The position numbers were made by a program, and so were the translations under genes. The notes below the pieces were generated by a model. The model was not told the DNA's origin. It searched no databases and saw only the letters and a program-made list of their open reading frames with translations. Positions 16,912 to 25,440 of a DNA stretch of 64,000 nt are shown here, piece by piece (position 1 is the stretch's first letter; the number at the start of each line of letters is the position of its first letter). Location: NCBI RefSeq assembly GCF_016772275.1, contig NZ_CP065425.1:672001-736000 (forward strand), read 5' to 3'. Source of the DNA: Heyndrickxia vini (GTDB lineage Bacteria; Bacillota; Bacilli; Bacillales; Bacillaceae_C).

Positions 16912-19083
16912 ATGGAAAAGAAAAAAGGACGCGTTACCCTACCAAGTGAGGAAAATTTCCTCACTGAAACAAAAGAATTGATGGAGAGATGGGGAGCGGA
17001 TGCCATCCGAGACAGTGATGGCACGAAATTGGATGACAGCATTAAGCAATTAGATGCAAAAATTTATACGACTTATTTTGTTGCCCGCGGCCATAATGAA
17101 TTTGCGCAAAAACATATGGAAGAATGCCAACAATTATATTTGATGAGCATGTTCAACACGGCGGTAACGGAAACTCTTGAAATAGATTTTATGAAGGGCT
17201 ATTTTACGGAACAATTGAAGCCTGATTATGTGCATGATCCTAAGAAATACTGGGAAGTCATTGATCGGACAACTGGAAAAGTGGTTGATATTCATCAGTG
17301 GGAAGTAAATGAAGATAAGAATAGTATCTTAATTACCGATGCAATTCCTTGGCATGAATATACTGTGTCGTTCTTAGTTTATGCGATTTGGGACCCTACA
17401 CAAATGTACAATCATATTACTAATAATTGGGGAGATAAAGCACATGATATTCCATTTGATGTAAGGCAGCCACATTCCAATGAGTATATGAAATCCTATT
17501 TAACACAATGGCTGCAAGAGAATCCGGATACTGATGTGGTTCGTTTCACAACATTATTCTACCATTTTACATTAGTATTCAATCATTTAGGCAAAGAGAA
17601 ATTTGTTGATTGGTTTGGTTATGGAGCAAGCGTTTCTGTAGCTGCAATGGACGCTTTTGAACAAGAAAAAGGCTATCGTTTAAGACCGGAAGATATCGTG
17701 GATCAAGGATATTACAATACATCTTTCAGAATACCGACTAAAGCATTTATTGATTATATGGATTTTATCCAAAAATTTGTGGCTGAAGAAGCTAAGAAAC
17801 TTGTGGGTATTGTTCATGAGAGCGGCAAAGAAGCGATGATGTTTCTAGGTGATAACTGGATTGGTACGGAGCCATATGGTAAGTATTTTGAAAATATTGG
17901 CTTTGATGCAGTTGTCGGTAGTGTTGGTGGCGGTGCAACATTACGGATGATAGCAGATATTCCACATGTTCGTTACACGGAAGGAAGGTTTTTGCCTTAT
18001 TTCTTCCCTGATACGTTTTATGAAGGGAATAATCCTGTGATCGAAGCGAATGAAAACTGGCTTACGGCAAGAAGAGCCATCTTACGAAATCCTGTCGATC
18101 GAATCGGCTATGGTGGTTATTTGAGTCTCGCTTATAAATTCCCTGAATTTGTTGCTTATATTGAAAAGGTGACAGATGAATTCCGGAATATTTACGACAC
18201 GATTAAAGGAATTAAACCTTATACGGGAATTAAAGTGGCTATTTTGAATTCATGGGGAAAAGTAAGAACTTGGCAAACCCATATGGTTGCACACGCCTTA
18301 TGGTATAAACAAATCTATTCTTATTTAGGTGTATTGGAATCGTTAAGTGGTGCGGCTGTTGATGTTACGTTCATAAGCTTTGACGATGTAATCAGGGACG
18401 GTGTACCAAAGGATGTCGATGTAATTATCAATGCGGGTGACGCCGGGACGGCTTTTTCCGGCGGGGAGAAATGGGCTGACGAAAAGCTCATCACGACAAT
18501 CAGAGCTTGGATTTATAATGGCGGCGGCTTTATTGGAATTGGTGAACCAACAGCTTATCATCATCAAGGCCATTATTTTCAATTAGCTGAGGCACTTGGC
18601 GTAGACAAGGAACTAGGGTTTAGTTTGTCGACAGATAAATATTTTACAACTGCTTTAGAAAAGCATTTTATTTCTACTGACAGTACTTCATTCGATTTTG
18701 GAGAAGGAATGAAAAATATTTATTCATTATCGGAGGATACCGAAATCATTGAGTATTCGAATGGTGAAATACATCTGTCCAGTCATGATTTTGGAAAGGG
18801 AAGAGGCGTTTATATCGCTGGTCTGCCTTATAGCGAAGAAAACACTCGTTTGTTGATGCGAGCATTATTTTACGCAGCACATAAAGAGGGTGAATTTCTT
18901 AAATGGCATGCTAGCAACGTATATTGTGAAGTACATGCGTATCCACTGATTCAAAAAATGGCAATTGTAAATAATTCGCTGAATGAACAAACCACACTTG
19001 TCTACGACGGCCAAGGAAACAGCCAAAAGGTAACATTGGCACCTAGTGAAATACAATGGAGGGATTTTTCAAATGAATCATAG
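16912..19083 (+). CDS. 1,3-beta-galactosyl-N-acetylhexosamine phosphorylase (GH112)
   Basis: 723 aa, cytoplasmic. ATG at 16912 is chosen because TAGGAGG ends six bases upstream; the ATG at 16906 overlaps it. The sequence matches GH112 over its full length. The catalytic acid is predicted to be D314 in FLGDNWIGTEPYG, next to D313 of the Bifidobacterium enzyme. The family splits galacto-N-biose or lacto-N-biose with phosphate to galactose 1-phosphate plus GalNAc or GlcNAc. With GH101 upstream, galacto-N-biose is the more likely substrate. The enzyme feeds galT/galE downstream without needing galactokinase. Confidence 0.95.
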   Translation: MEKKKGRVTLPSEENFLTETKELMERWGADAIRDSDGTKLDDSIKQLDAKIYTTYFVARGHNEFAQKHMEECQQLYLMSMFNTAVTETLEIDFMKGYFTEQLKPDYVHDPKKYWEVIDRTTGKVVDIHQWEVNEDKNSILITDAIPWHEYTVSFLVYAIWDPTQMYNHITNNWGDKAHDIPFDVRQPHSNEYMKSYLTQWLQENPDTDVVRFTTLFYHFTLVFNHLGKEKFVDWFGYGASVSVAAMDAFEQEKGYRLRPEDIVDQGYYNTSFRIPTKAFIDYMDFIQKFVAEEAKKLVGIVHESGKEAMMFLGDNWIGTEPYGKYFENIGFDAVVGSVGGGATLRMIADIPHVRYTEGRFLPYFFPDTFYEGNNPVIEANENWLTARRAILRNPVDRIGYGGYLSLAYKFPEFVAYIEKVTDEFRNIYDTIKGIKPYTGIKVAILNSWGKVRTWQTHMVAHALWYKQIYSYLGVLESLSGAAVDVTFISFDDVIRDGVPKDVDVIINAGDAGTAFSGGEKWADEKLITTIRAWIYNGGGFIGIGEPTAYHHQGHYFQLAEALGVDKELGFSLSTDKYFTTALEKHFISTDSTSFDFGEGMKNIYSLSEDTEIIEYSNGEIHLSSHDFGKGRGVYIAGLPYSEENTRLLMRALFYAAHKEGEFLKWHASNVYCEVHAYPLIQKMAIVNNSLNEQTTLVYDGQGNSQKVTLAPSEIQWRDFSNES

Positions 19084-19240
19084 GATTCTTGTTATTTTAA
19101 AGGTAGTTGCCTTTATTATTTGTATAGCCTTACTATTCATTGGTAAAAACACAGTTGGTAAACTCCATTTAGGTATAATGCTAATCGGATTAGCTGGTCT
19201 CCTTGGCTTGCTTTATGATTACAATCGAAAATATAGTTAG
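19073..19240 (+). CDS. 55-aa membrane protein in the galacto-N-biose operon
   Basis: ATG at 19073 follows GGAGGG (19058-19063) by nine bases and overlaps the GH112 stop by 11 bases in another frame. Two hydrophobic segments, ~5-24 and ~31-48, are joined by a short GKNTVGKLH loop; the C-terminus DYNRKYS is charged. Translational coupling suggests a job linked to uptake or the phosphorylase. I do not recognise a characterised family; it may fall in an existing DUF (possibly DUF6903, from memory and unverified). Confidence 0.78.
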   Translation: MNHRILVILKVVAFIICIALLFIGKNTVGKLHLGIMLIGLAGLLGLLYDYNRKYS

Positions 19241-19285
19241 AACCTTTTGATCAATTCCTAGCATGCAGCGAGTTGGCAATGAAAC

Positions 19286-19309
19286 AAAACCAACACCTGG
19301 TTTTTATTA
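19286..19309 (+). terminator. Weak hairpin between small membrane protein and galE
   Basis: AAAACCA (19286-19292) pairs with TGGTTTT (19298-19304), loop ACACC, followed by T-rich sequence. At seven AT-rich pairs it is probably an attenuator rather than a full stop. Confidence 0.4.
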
Positions 19310-19345
19310 TAAAAAGGGAAGTTTCGGAAATAGGGGGGATTGTAA

Positions 19346-20332
19346 ATGAGTATTTTAGTTCTCGGTGGGGCAGGTTATATTGGTTCACATGCAGTTTACC
19401 AGTTAATTGATAAACATTTTGATGTCGTCGTTGTGGACAATTTACTTACTGGACATCAACAAGCAATCCATCCAAAAGCAAGATTTTATCAAGGGAATAT
19501 TAAAGATAAGGCATTTTTGCACCTAGTTTTTGAAAAGGAACAAATTGAAAGTGTTATTCATTTCGCCGCCAGTTCATTAGTAGGGGAGTCGATGACAAGT
19601 CCTATTAAATACTTTGACAATAATGTTTATGGTACACAAGTACTTTTAGAAGTAATGAACGATTTTGGTGTCAAACATATTGTTTTTTCTTCAACGGCAG
19701 CAACGTATGGTGAGCAGGAAGTCATACCAATTACAGAAACTGCTGAAACGAATCCGACCAACGCCTATGGAGAAACAAAATTAATAATGGAAAAGTTAAT
19801 GAAGTGGTGTGATGCTGCATACGGGATTAAATATGTTTCTTTGCGTTATTTTAATGTTGCTGGTGCAAGAGCAACAGGAGAGATTGGCGAGGACCACGAT
19901 CCGGAAACTCATCTAATCCCTGTGGTTCTCCAAGTACCCTCAGGCAAAAGAGATTTTATTTCTATTTTTGGCGACGACTATGATACTCAGGATGGGACTT
20001 GTATCCGTGATTATATTCATGTTGAAGATTTAATAGATGCACATATATTAGCGCTACAATATTTGCAAAAAGGTGGAGAAAGTAATGTGTTTAACCTTGG
20101 AAGCAGTAAAGGCTATTCCGTAAAAGAAATTGTGGAAGCTGCAAGGGAGATCACAGGGCATCCGATTCCAACAAAAATAGTAGAACGAAGAGCAGGTGAC
20201 CCGAGTACATTGATTGCCTCTTCTGAAAAGGCAAAGCAAGTTCTTGGATGGAATTCGAAACGAACATCCATTCACCAGATTATTCGTGACGCTTGGAATT
20301 GGCATCGCACCCATGTAAATGGATATATGTAA
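19346..20332 (+). CDS. galE: UDP-glucose 4-epimerase
   Basis: 328 aa, extended SDR fold. NAD-binding [11 protein letters not shown] at the N-terminus, catalytic Y141-xxx-K145 (YGETK) with upstream SSTAATYG, and substrate-binding RYFNVAGA. It converts UDP-galactose to UDP-glucose and may also handle UDP-GalNAc, which cannot be decided here. RBS AGGGGGGAT. The galT start lies about 12 bases after its stop. Confidence 0.95.
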   Translation: MSILVLGGAGYIGSHAVYQLIDKHFDVVVVDNLLTGHQQAIHPKARFYQGNIKDKAFLHLVFEKEQIESVIHFAASSLVGESMTSPIKYFDNNVYGTQVLLEVMNDFGVKHIVFSSTAATYGEQEVIPITETAETNPTNAYGETKLIMEKLMKWCDAAYGIKYVSLRYFNVAGARATGEIGEDHDPETHLIPVVLQVPSGKRDFISIFGDDYDTQDGTCIRDYIHVEDLIDAHILALQYLQKGGESNVFNLGSSKGYSVKEIVEAAREITGHPIPTKIVERRAGDPSTLIASSEKAKQVLGWNSKRTSIHQIIRDAWNWHRTHVNGYM

Positions 20333-20344
20333 GGAGGGATGAAC

Positions 20345-21835
20345 ATGAATGTGTATGGGTCCATTAACGAACTAGTCTTGAAAGCGATTGAATTACATAT
20401 GATTCAGCAGGAGGATGAGATTTATGCACGAAACCAGATTATGGCCTTTCTCGGTTTGACCGATTTTTCGCAAAAAAATAACCATGTAGAGAGGCGTAAT
20501 CTTGATGTTCCAGAACTTCTTGATGAATTGATGCTGTTTGCTGTTCAGGCGGGCATAATTGAGGATTTATTTGATGAAAGGGAAATGTTAAGCAGCCAAA
20601 TCATGAATGTTTTTTTGAAACTGCCATCTGAAATTAATAAAATCTTTTATCAAAAATGGACGAACAGCCCTGAAAAAGCAACTGCCTATTTTTATGAATT
20701 AAGCCAAAATAGTAACTATATTCAAATGAAAAGAATCGCCGAAAATATTAATTACAAAGCCGTAACAGAATATGGCGAATTAGATATAACAATTAATCTA
20801 TCAAAGCCAGAGAAAGACCCGAAGGAGATAGCTAGGGAAAAAGAGAGAAGAACGACCTCACATTATCCAACATGCCTGCTTTGTATAGAAAATGAAGGCT
20901 TTTCCGGCAGAATTGGTCATCCTGCGCGATCGAATCATAGAATGATTAGATTGGAATTGAATAAGGAACAATGGCTTTTACAATATTCACCATATGTTTA
21001 TTATAATGAACATTGTATCGTACTATCCCATGAACATCGCAATATGGTGATTAATCGGGAAACATTTCAAAGACTTTTGGAATTTGTTGAGAAATTCCCT
21101 CATTATTTCATTGGCTCTAATGCAGACCTGCCAATTGTAGGAGGATCTATTCTTACTCATGATCATTATCAAGGTGGAAACTATGAGTTTGCAATGGTGA
21201 AAGCAAAGGATGAAATAGTATTTGCACTCGATGCTTTTCCAATGATTCATTTTTCGACGATCAAGTGGCCGATGTCCGTTATCCGATTAAGGGGCAGTGA
21301 CATGAAACAAATGGTTGCTGCCTGTAACTATATTTTTGAAAAGTGGAAAGAGTATTCAGATCCCGTTTCAAATATTTATGCGTATACAGGCGGAACAAGA
21401 CATAATACGATTACTCCCATAGCAAGAATGCGGAACGGTCGGTTTGAAATGGACCTAGTCCTCCGTAATAATCGAACAAATGAGGAGCATCCACTTGGAA
21501 TTTTTCACCCTCACGCCGATGTGCATCATATTAAAAAGGAAAATATCGGATTAATTGAAGTGATGGGGCTTGCAGTCTTGCCTTCACGCCTGAAGGAAGA
21601 ACTGTCAGAGGTGGAGAACTATTTACTAGACCGGACAAATCATATTAAACCCTGTCATCTTCCATGGTCGGACGAGATGAAAAATCGTTATCAAGATGAA
21701 ATTACACCTGCAACCGTAAAAAAAATTATCCAAAAAGAGGTTGGATATAAATTTTTAAAGGTGCTTGAGGATGCAAGTGTTTTTAAACGAAAAGAAGGGC
21801 AGGAGGCATTTCGAACGTTTATTTTCTCACTATAA
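20345..21835 (+). CDS. galT: UDP-glucose--hexose-1-phosphate uridylyltransferase (Firmicute type)
   Basis: 496 aa from ATG 20345, six bases after AAGGAGGG; the ATG at 20339 overlaps the RBS. It belongs to the Gram-positive GalT class. Motifs: SNHRMIRL, the LTHDHYQGG histidine cluster, and IFHPHADVHHIKKENIGL near the C-terminus. It transfers UMP between UDP-glucose and galactose 1-phosphate, using the product of GH112 directly. No galactokinase gene is present beside it, which fits phosphorolytic supply of galactose 1-phosphate. Confidence 0.95.
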   Translation: MNVYGSINELVLKAIELHMIQQEDEIYARNQIMAFLGLTDFSQKNNHVERRNLDVPELLDELMLFAVQAGIIEDLFDEREMLSSQIMNVFLKLPSEINKIFYQKWTNSPEKATAYFYELSQNSNYIQMKRIAENINYKAVTEYGELDITINLSKPEKDPKEIAREKERRTTSHYPTCLLCIENEGFSGRIGHPARSNHRMIRLELNKEQWLLQYSPYVYYNEHCIVLSHEHRNMVINRETFQRLLEFVEKFPHYFIGSNADLPIVGGSILTHDHYQGGNYEFAMVKAKDEIVFALDAFPMIHFSTIKWPMSVIRLRGSDMKQMVAACNYIFEKWKEYSDPVSNIYAYTGGTRHNTITPIARMRNGRFEMDLVLRNNRTNEEHPLGIFHPHADVHHIKKENIGLIEVMGLAVLPSRLKEELSEVENYLLDRTNHIKPCHLPWSDEMKNRYQDEITPATVKKIIQKEVGYKFLKVLEDASVFKRKEGQEAFRTFIFSL

Positions 21836-21938
21836 TTCTGTTCGGTTAATGGGATGAGCTGGCTTGAGAAAAGTGTATTTGAAATGATTCAACATAGAAA
21901 CATTAAATAACCTTCCCACCTTTCCTACAAAATGATAG

Positions 21939-21959
21939 ATTAATAATTATATTATTAAT
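21939..21959. promoter_or_regulatory. 9-bp palindrome upstream of the serine hydrolase
   Basis: ATTAATAAT-TAT-ATTATTAAT is a perfect dyad ending 23 bases before the GTG start. It is placed as an operator, but all-AT composition makes chance occurrence plausible. Confidence 0.35.
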
Positions 21960-21982
21960 ACTTCGATAAAGAGGTGGTTGCG

Positions 21983-23302
21983 GTGAACTGGAGATTATTT
22001 GAGGAGAACCTAAGTAAACGAATGGAAGCTGACCATATCCCGGGAGTGGCTATTGCTGTCAGCAAAAATGGGGAAGTGATTTATCAAAAAGGATTTGGCG
22101 TAAAAGATCTGGAGTCCATGGAATTAGTAACACCAAAGACGATTTTTGGCATTGCTTCCGTTACAAAATCCTTTACTGCACTCGCGATTATGAAACTAGA
22201 AGAAGAAGGTAAACTGTCTATTCATGATCCAGTTATAAAGTACTTGCCAGAATTTCAGATTCCTAACATTGACGCGATGGAATCGATTAAAATCTATCAT
22301 TTATTAACGCATACAACAGGTTTAGCACCGATTAGACGAAGAGAAGAACTAAATAAATTCCACGAACACTTAACCTATTTAGCTGAAAAGGAACATTCTT
22401 TACTAGGTAAGCCCGGAGAATATTTGAGCTATTGCAATGATACATTTTTATTACTAGGTGCCATTATCGAGCGATTGACAGGTCGTATATATAGAAGATA
22501 TATAACCGAAGAACTGTTAACCCCGCTGCAAATGAATCGTTCCTCTTTTAGTATCGAAGAAATTAATAAACTGGATGATGTATCGAGCCCTTATGTATAC
22601 CATCAGGAAACAGAACAATTTGAAAAGCAAAATTGGCCAACCTTAGGGAATTATGAGGTAGGTGGAGGGATTCGCTCGAATGTTCTGGATTTACTAAAAT
22701 ACGGTGAACTTTATGTCAACCAAGGTCTAATTGAAGAAGACACATTCATATCTAAGAATCAATTAGAAAAAATGCAAAATCCATATGTACATATAAACCG
22801 GAATTCGTATTACGGCTTTGCATTGCAAGTCACACCGGATTATCACGGTGTTACTTTAGTCGAGCATGGCGGTGGCCAACCAGGTGTATCCTCTAATTTT
22901 GGCTTTATTACTGAACATAAACTTGCGATTGCCGTTTTAACAAATGTATCAGACGCCCCTGCAAAAGATATATGGTTAGAAGTGGCGAATACGGCGTTAG
23001 AGCTCCCTATAAAAATAAATCATAATTATTTTGAACCAACCATCGAATTACCTGAAGAACGAAAAAAGAAATTTGTAGGCACCTATCAGTCAGAAGAAGG
23101 AACATATCTCCAGATTTTACTTGAAGGCAGCGTTTTACAAGCAAAAATTGATAACAAAATATTCACGTTAAGAGCTACTGACCAAACAACGCTTGTCATA
23201 ATGGAAACCGATCGGCCAATCCGTTTTTATTTTAATCCAAATGATGAACCTTGGGCCGCTTTTCTCGGGTTAAGAATGCTATTGAAAACGGCCGGAAATT
23301 GA
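21983..23302 (+). CDS. Beta-lactamase-fold serine hydrolase
   Basis: 439 aa from GTG at 21983; AAAGAGG is eight bases upstream and overlaps the alternative GTG at 21974. Class C beta-lactamase/penicillin-binding fold: SxxK as S59-V-T-K62, YxN as YCN near residue 152, and the HxG equivalent EHGGGQPG near 295. The C-terminal ~100 residues form a separate beta domain. No signal peptide is seen, so it is likely cytosolic. Family members are esterases, D-aminopeptidases or peptidoglycan-related; the substrate is unknown. Monocistronic. Confidence 0.88.
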   Translation: MNWRLFEENLSKRMEADHIPGVAIAVSKNGEVIYQKGFGVKDLESMELVTPKTIFGIASVTKSFTALAIMKLEEEGKLSIHDPVIKYLPEFQIPNIDAMESIKIYHLLTHTTGLAPIRRREELNKFHEHLTYLAEKEHSLLGKPGEYLSYCNDTFLLLGAIIERLTGRIYRRYITEELLTPLQMNRSSFSIEEINKLDDVSSPYVYHQETEQFEKQNWPTLGNYEVGGGIRSNVLDLLKYGELYVNQGLIEEDTFISKNQLEKMQNPYVHINRNSYYGFALQVTPDYHGVTLVEHGGGQPGVSSNFGFITEHKLAIAVLTNVSDAPAKDIWLEVANTALELPIKINHNYFEPTIELPEERKKKFVGTYQSEEGTYLQILLEGSVLQAKIDNKIFTLRATDQTTLVIMETDRPIRFYFNPNDEPWAAFLGLRMLLKTAGN

Positions 23303-23644
23303 GGACAAAGAAATTAAAAAGAGCGGTGTATTTTTTCAATTAAAAAAATACAAAGAGGAGCGACCCGCATCGGCGAAAACGAAATGGTGGCTCTTCTCGT
23401 AATTCATTTACCCTAACATACCGACTTGCGATAGGTAGTTACAAATTTTCAAACCAGGGAGTTCTGAGCTCCTTGGTTTATTTTATGTTTCTTTTTCGAT
23501 TTTCTCTAAAGAATAGAATTTGTTCTTTACTTTCAAAAATCATTTACGTGCGTCCTCTTTCATATTAATCTAATAAAGTAAAAGCTCAGATTTCCAATAA
23601 GTGTCTGTTCCGGTGAATTTGAAGTTTAATAGGAGATGTTTTTC
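23303..23644. other. 342-bp intergenic region with two hairpins
   Basis: GTATTTTTT (23328-23336) with AAAAAATAC (23343-23351) forms an AT-rich hairpin. A stronger terminator lies at 23451-23486. Nothing else is supported; the BASS gene's promoter must lie in the last ~120 bases. Confidence 0.6.
23451..23486 (+). terminator. Terminator upstream of the BASS transporter gene
   Basis: AAACCAGGGA (23451-23460) pairs with TCCTTGGTTT (23470-23479) through one G-U, followed by ATTTTATGTTTCTTTTT. Confidence 0.72.
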
Positions 23645-24610
23645 TTGTTATTGAGAATAAATAAGCAGCTTGAAAAATTGATGCCGTTTATCACACCGGC
23701 TAGTGTGGTTCTTGGAGTGCTGTTAACCGCTTATATAAAGGATTTTTCTTATTTAATCCCATGGATTTTTGCATTTATGACCTTTTCGGGTAGCCTCGGT
23801 TCTAATTTTCAATCACTTAAACAATCGGTGACACACCCATTTCCGATTATTATTGCTATGCTGGTTTTACATATTGTGATGCCATTGTGGGCATGGGGGA
23901 TAGGGTGCATTGTCTTTAATGGTGATTCCTATACGATCACTGGTCTTGTATTAGGAATGGTCATTCCAACTGGGATAACGAGCGTGATTTGGGTTTCCAT
24001 TTATAAGGGGAATATGGCGTTAACGTTGTCACTCATCTTAATTGATACGTTATTGTCCCCGTTCATTGTTCCTTTGACGCTGTCGTTATTTGTTGGGCAG
24101 GAAGTTGAAATGGACATTTTCAGCATCATGAGTGGATTATTTGGAATGATTGTGGTTCCTTCCATTCTAGGGATGATTCTAAATCAATTGACACATGGAA
24201 GGGTAAAAGAAACTTTAGGAACAAGATTGGCCCCTTTTTCTAAAATATGCCTAGGGATTGTTGTCATGTTGAATGGGGCTGTAGTTGCTCCACATTTAAA
24301 AAATGTAAATTTGAAACTAATCGGAATCGGTGCTGTTGTTTTTCTCATTGCTTTCACTGGTTATTTATTTTCCTTTTTGATTGGTAAATGGCTAAAGAGA
24401 GACCGAGATACGATTGTTTCCTTAACGTTTCTTGGTGGGATGAGAAATATAAGCGCGGGAGCTGTCTTAGCTGTTACCTACTTTCATCCAAGTGTGGCCA
24501 CACCAGTCATTATTGCGATGCTGTTTCAACAAGTATTGGCGTCATTATTCGGACATATGCTAGATAAGTATTTTCGTCGTTCAGTATATTTAGAGAAAAG
24601 GATTGCTTAG
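23645..24610 (+). CDS. BASS/SBF-family sodium-dependent transporter
   Basis: 321 aa with about nine or ten membrane helices. TTG at 23645 is preferred because AGGAG (23631-23635) is nine bases upstream; the ATG at 23636 abuts it. It fits the bile acid:Na+ symporter (SBF-like) fold, with the helix-break motifs GMVIPTGITS and FLGGMRNISAGAVLAVTYF. Bacterial relatives carry organic anions, pantoate, or keto acids. The substrate is not deducible and no linked enzyme gene lies beside it. Confidence 0.85.
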   Translation: MLLRINKQLEKLMPFITPASVVLGVLLTAYIKDFSYLIPWIFAFMTFSGSLGSNFQSLKQSVTHPFPIIIAMLVLHIVMPLWAWGIGCIVFNGDSYTITGLVLGMVIPTGITSVIWVSIYKGNMALTLSLILIDTLLSPFIVPLTLSLFVGQEVEMDIFSIMSGLFGMIVVPSILGMILNQLTHGRVKETLGTRLAPFSKICLGIVVMLNGAVVAPHLKNVNLKLIGIGAVVFLIAFTGYLFSFLIGKWLKRDRDTIVSLTFLGGMRNISAGAVLAVTYFHPSVATPVIIAMLFQQVLASLFGHMLDKYFRRSVYLEKRIA

Positions 24611-24749
24611 TGTGTCACTTTCACCAATAATTAAGACGTTTAACTGCGGTGGAACCATCCCTTCTTTCTCTAGTCGAAACTACAAAAACCGCTTTACTCA
24701 TGAACTTGAAAGGTTGTAAATACGTTTAAGTGCGATGAAGAATGGATTC

Positions 24750-24849
24750 AAGGGGTAACCCCAAGAATAACTATGGATCACGTGAACCAAAGTAACAAGA
24801 TTTATAGCTAAGTAGAAGGGATAGTGGACCAAGTCTGCTGTCCCTTTAT
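24750..24849 (+). ncRNA. 100-nt hairpin module, copy 2 (candidate structured element)
   Basis: Second copy of the element at 6049-6148. The closing stem AAGGGAT/GTCCCTT keeps pairing by replacing an A-U with a G-U, and the loop keeps GGACC-AGTC. Only structure and conservation support it; transcription is unproven. Confidence 0.35.
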
Positions 24850-24889
24850 CATTTTAAAATGATAGATGGTCTACAAACGGAAAAAAGGT

Positions 24890-25130
24890 AGATTCCCAAG
24901 CTGAGTATGCATCACAAAACCAAAAGTATGATGCACAAAACAGAACCTATGGGTCGCAAACAGAATTCTATGATTCACAAAACGAAAAAAGGTAGATTTC
25001 CAAGCTGCGTATGCGCCACAAAAGCAAAAGTATGATGCACAAAGCAGAACCTTTGGGTCACAAACAGAAATCTATGATCCACAAAACGAAAAAAGTAGAT
25101 TCCCAAGCTGCGTACGGGTCACAAAATCCA
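24890..25130. repeat. 104-bp tandem repeat, locus 2
   Basis: Unit starts lie at 24903 (GAGTATGC variant), 25007 and 25110, spaced 104 and 103 bp. The third is truncated after the first core (CGTACGGGTCACAAA). The 21-bp core spacing is the same as at locus 1. The spacer reads GGTAGATTCC. Confidence 0.85.
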
Positions 25131-25440
25131 AATAATTTGTTTATAGAAGTAAAGCCAAAAGAGAAATGCTAGTCAGATGTCACATGAATAAAATTCCAAT
25201 TACCAGGAGACAGTAAGAGAAGTGTTTTTAAAAGATAAATGTATAAATTTTAAAACAAACAGAATCTGCTATGTCTAGCTTCAGCGCTTATCAGCAAACG
25301 TATTTCGACGCCTTCCACCGGGATAACTCAACATGACCCGCTACCTCGTCGTGACTCCTTCATCTCAGTAAAAGACTATGAAATTCATACGTCGAAAGTA
25401 AGGTGTTTATGCTTTTCTAATGTGGGGAGGATTTATATAT

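Larger units (their letters stand above)
24611..25440. other. 830-bp intergenic region, repeat locus 2
   Basis: It contains the second 100-nt hairpin module (24750-24849) and two full units plus a partial third of the 104-bp repeat (24890-25130). About 300 bp without recognisable features follows before the gerA RBS. A CT-rich tract near 25280-25350 looks like decayed intergenic sequence. No supported ORF. Confidence 0.75.

Noticed and set aside
24640-24672. T-box-like stretch GCGGTGGAACCATC
   Set aside because: It only partly fits the T-box bulge; no specifier domain, antiterminator/terminator pair or amino-acid gene follows.
25260-25380. GC-richer tract before gerA as an RNA gene
   Set aside because: No cloverleaf or stable fold seen by eye; it looks like degraded intergenic sequence.
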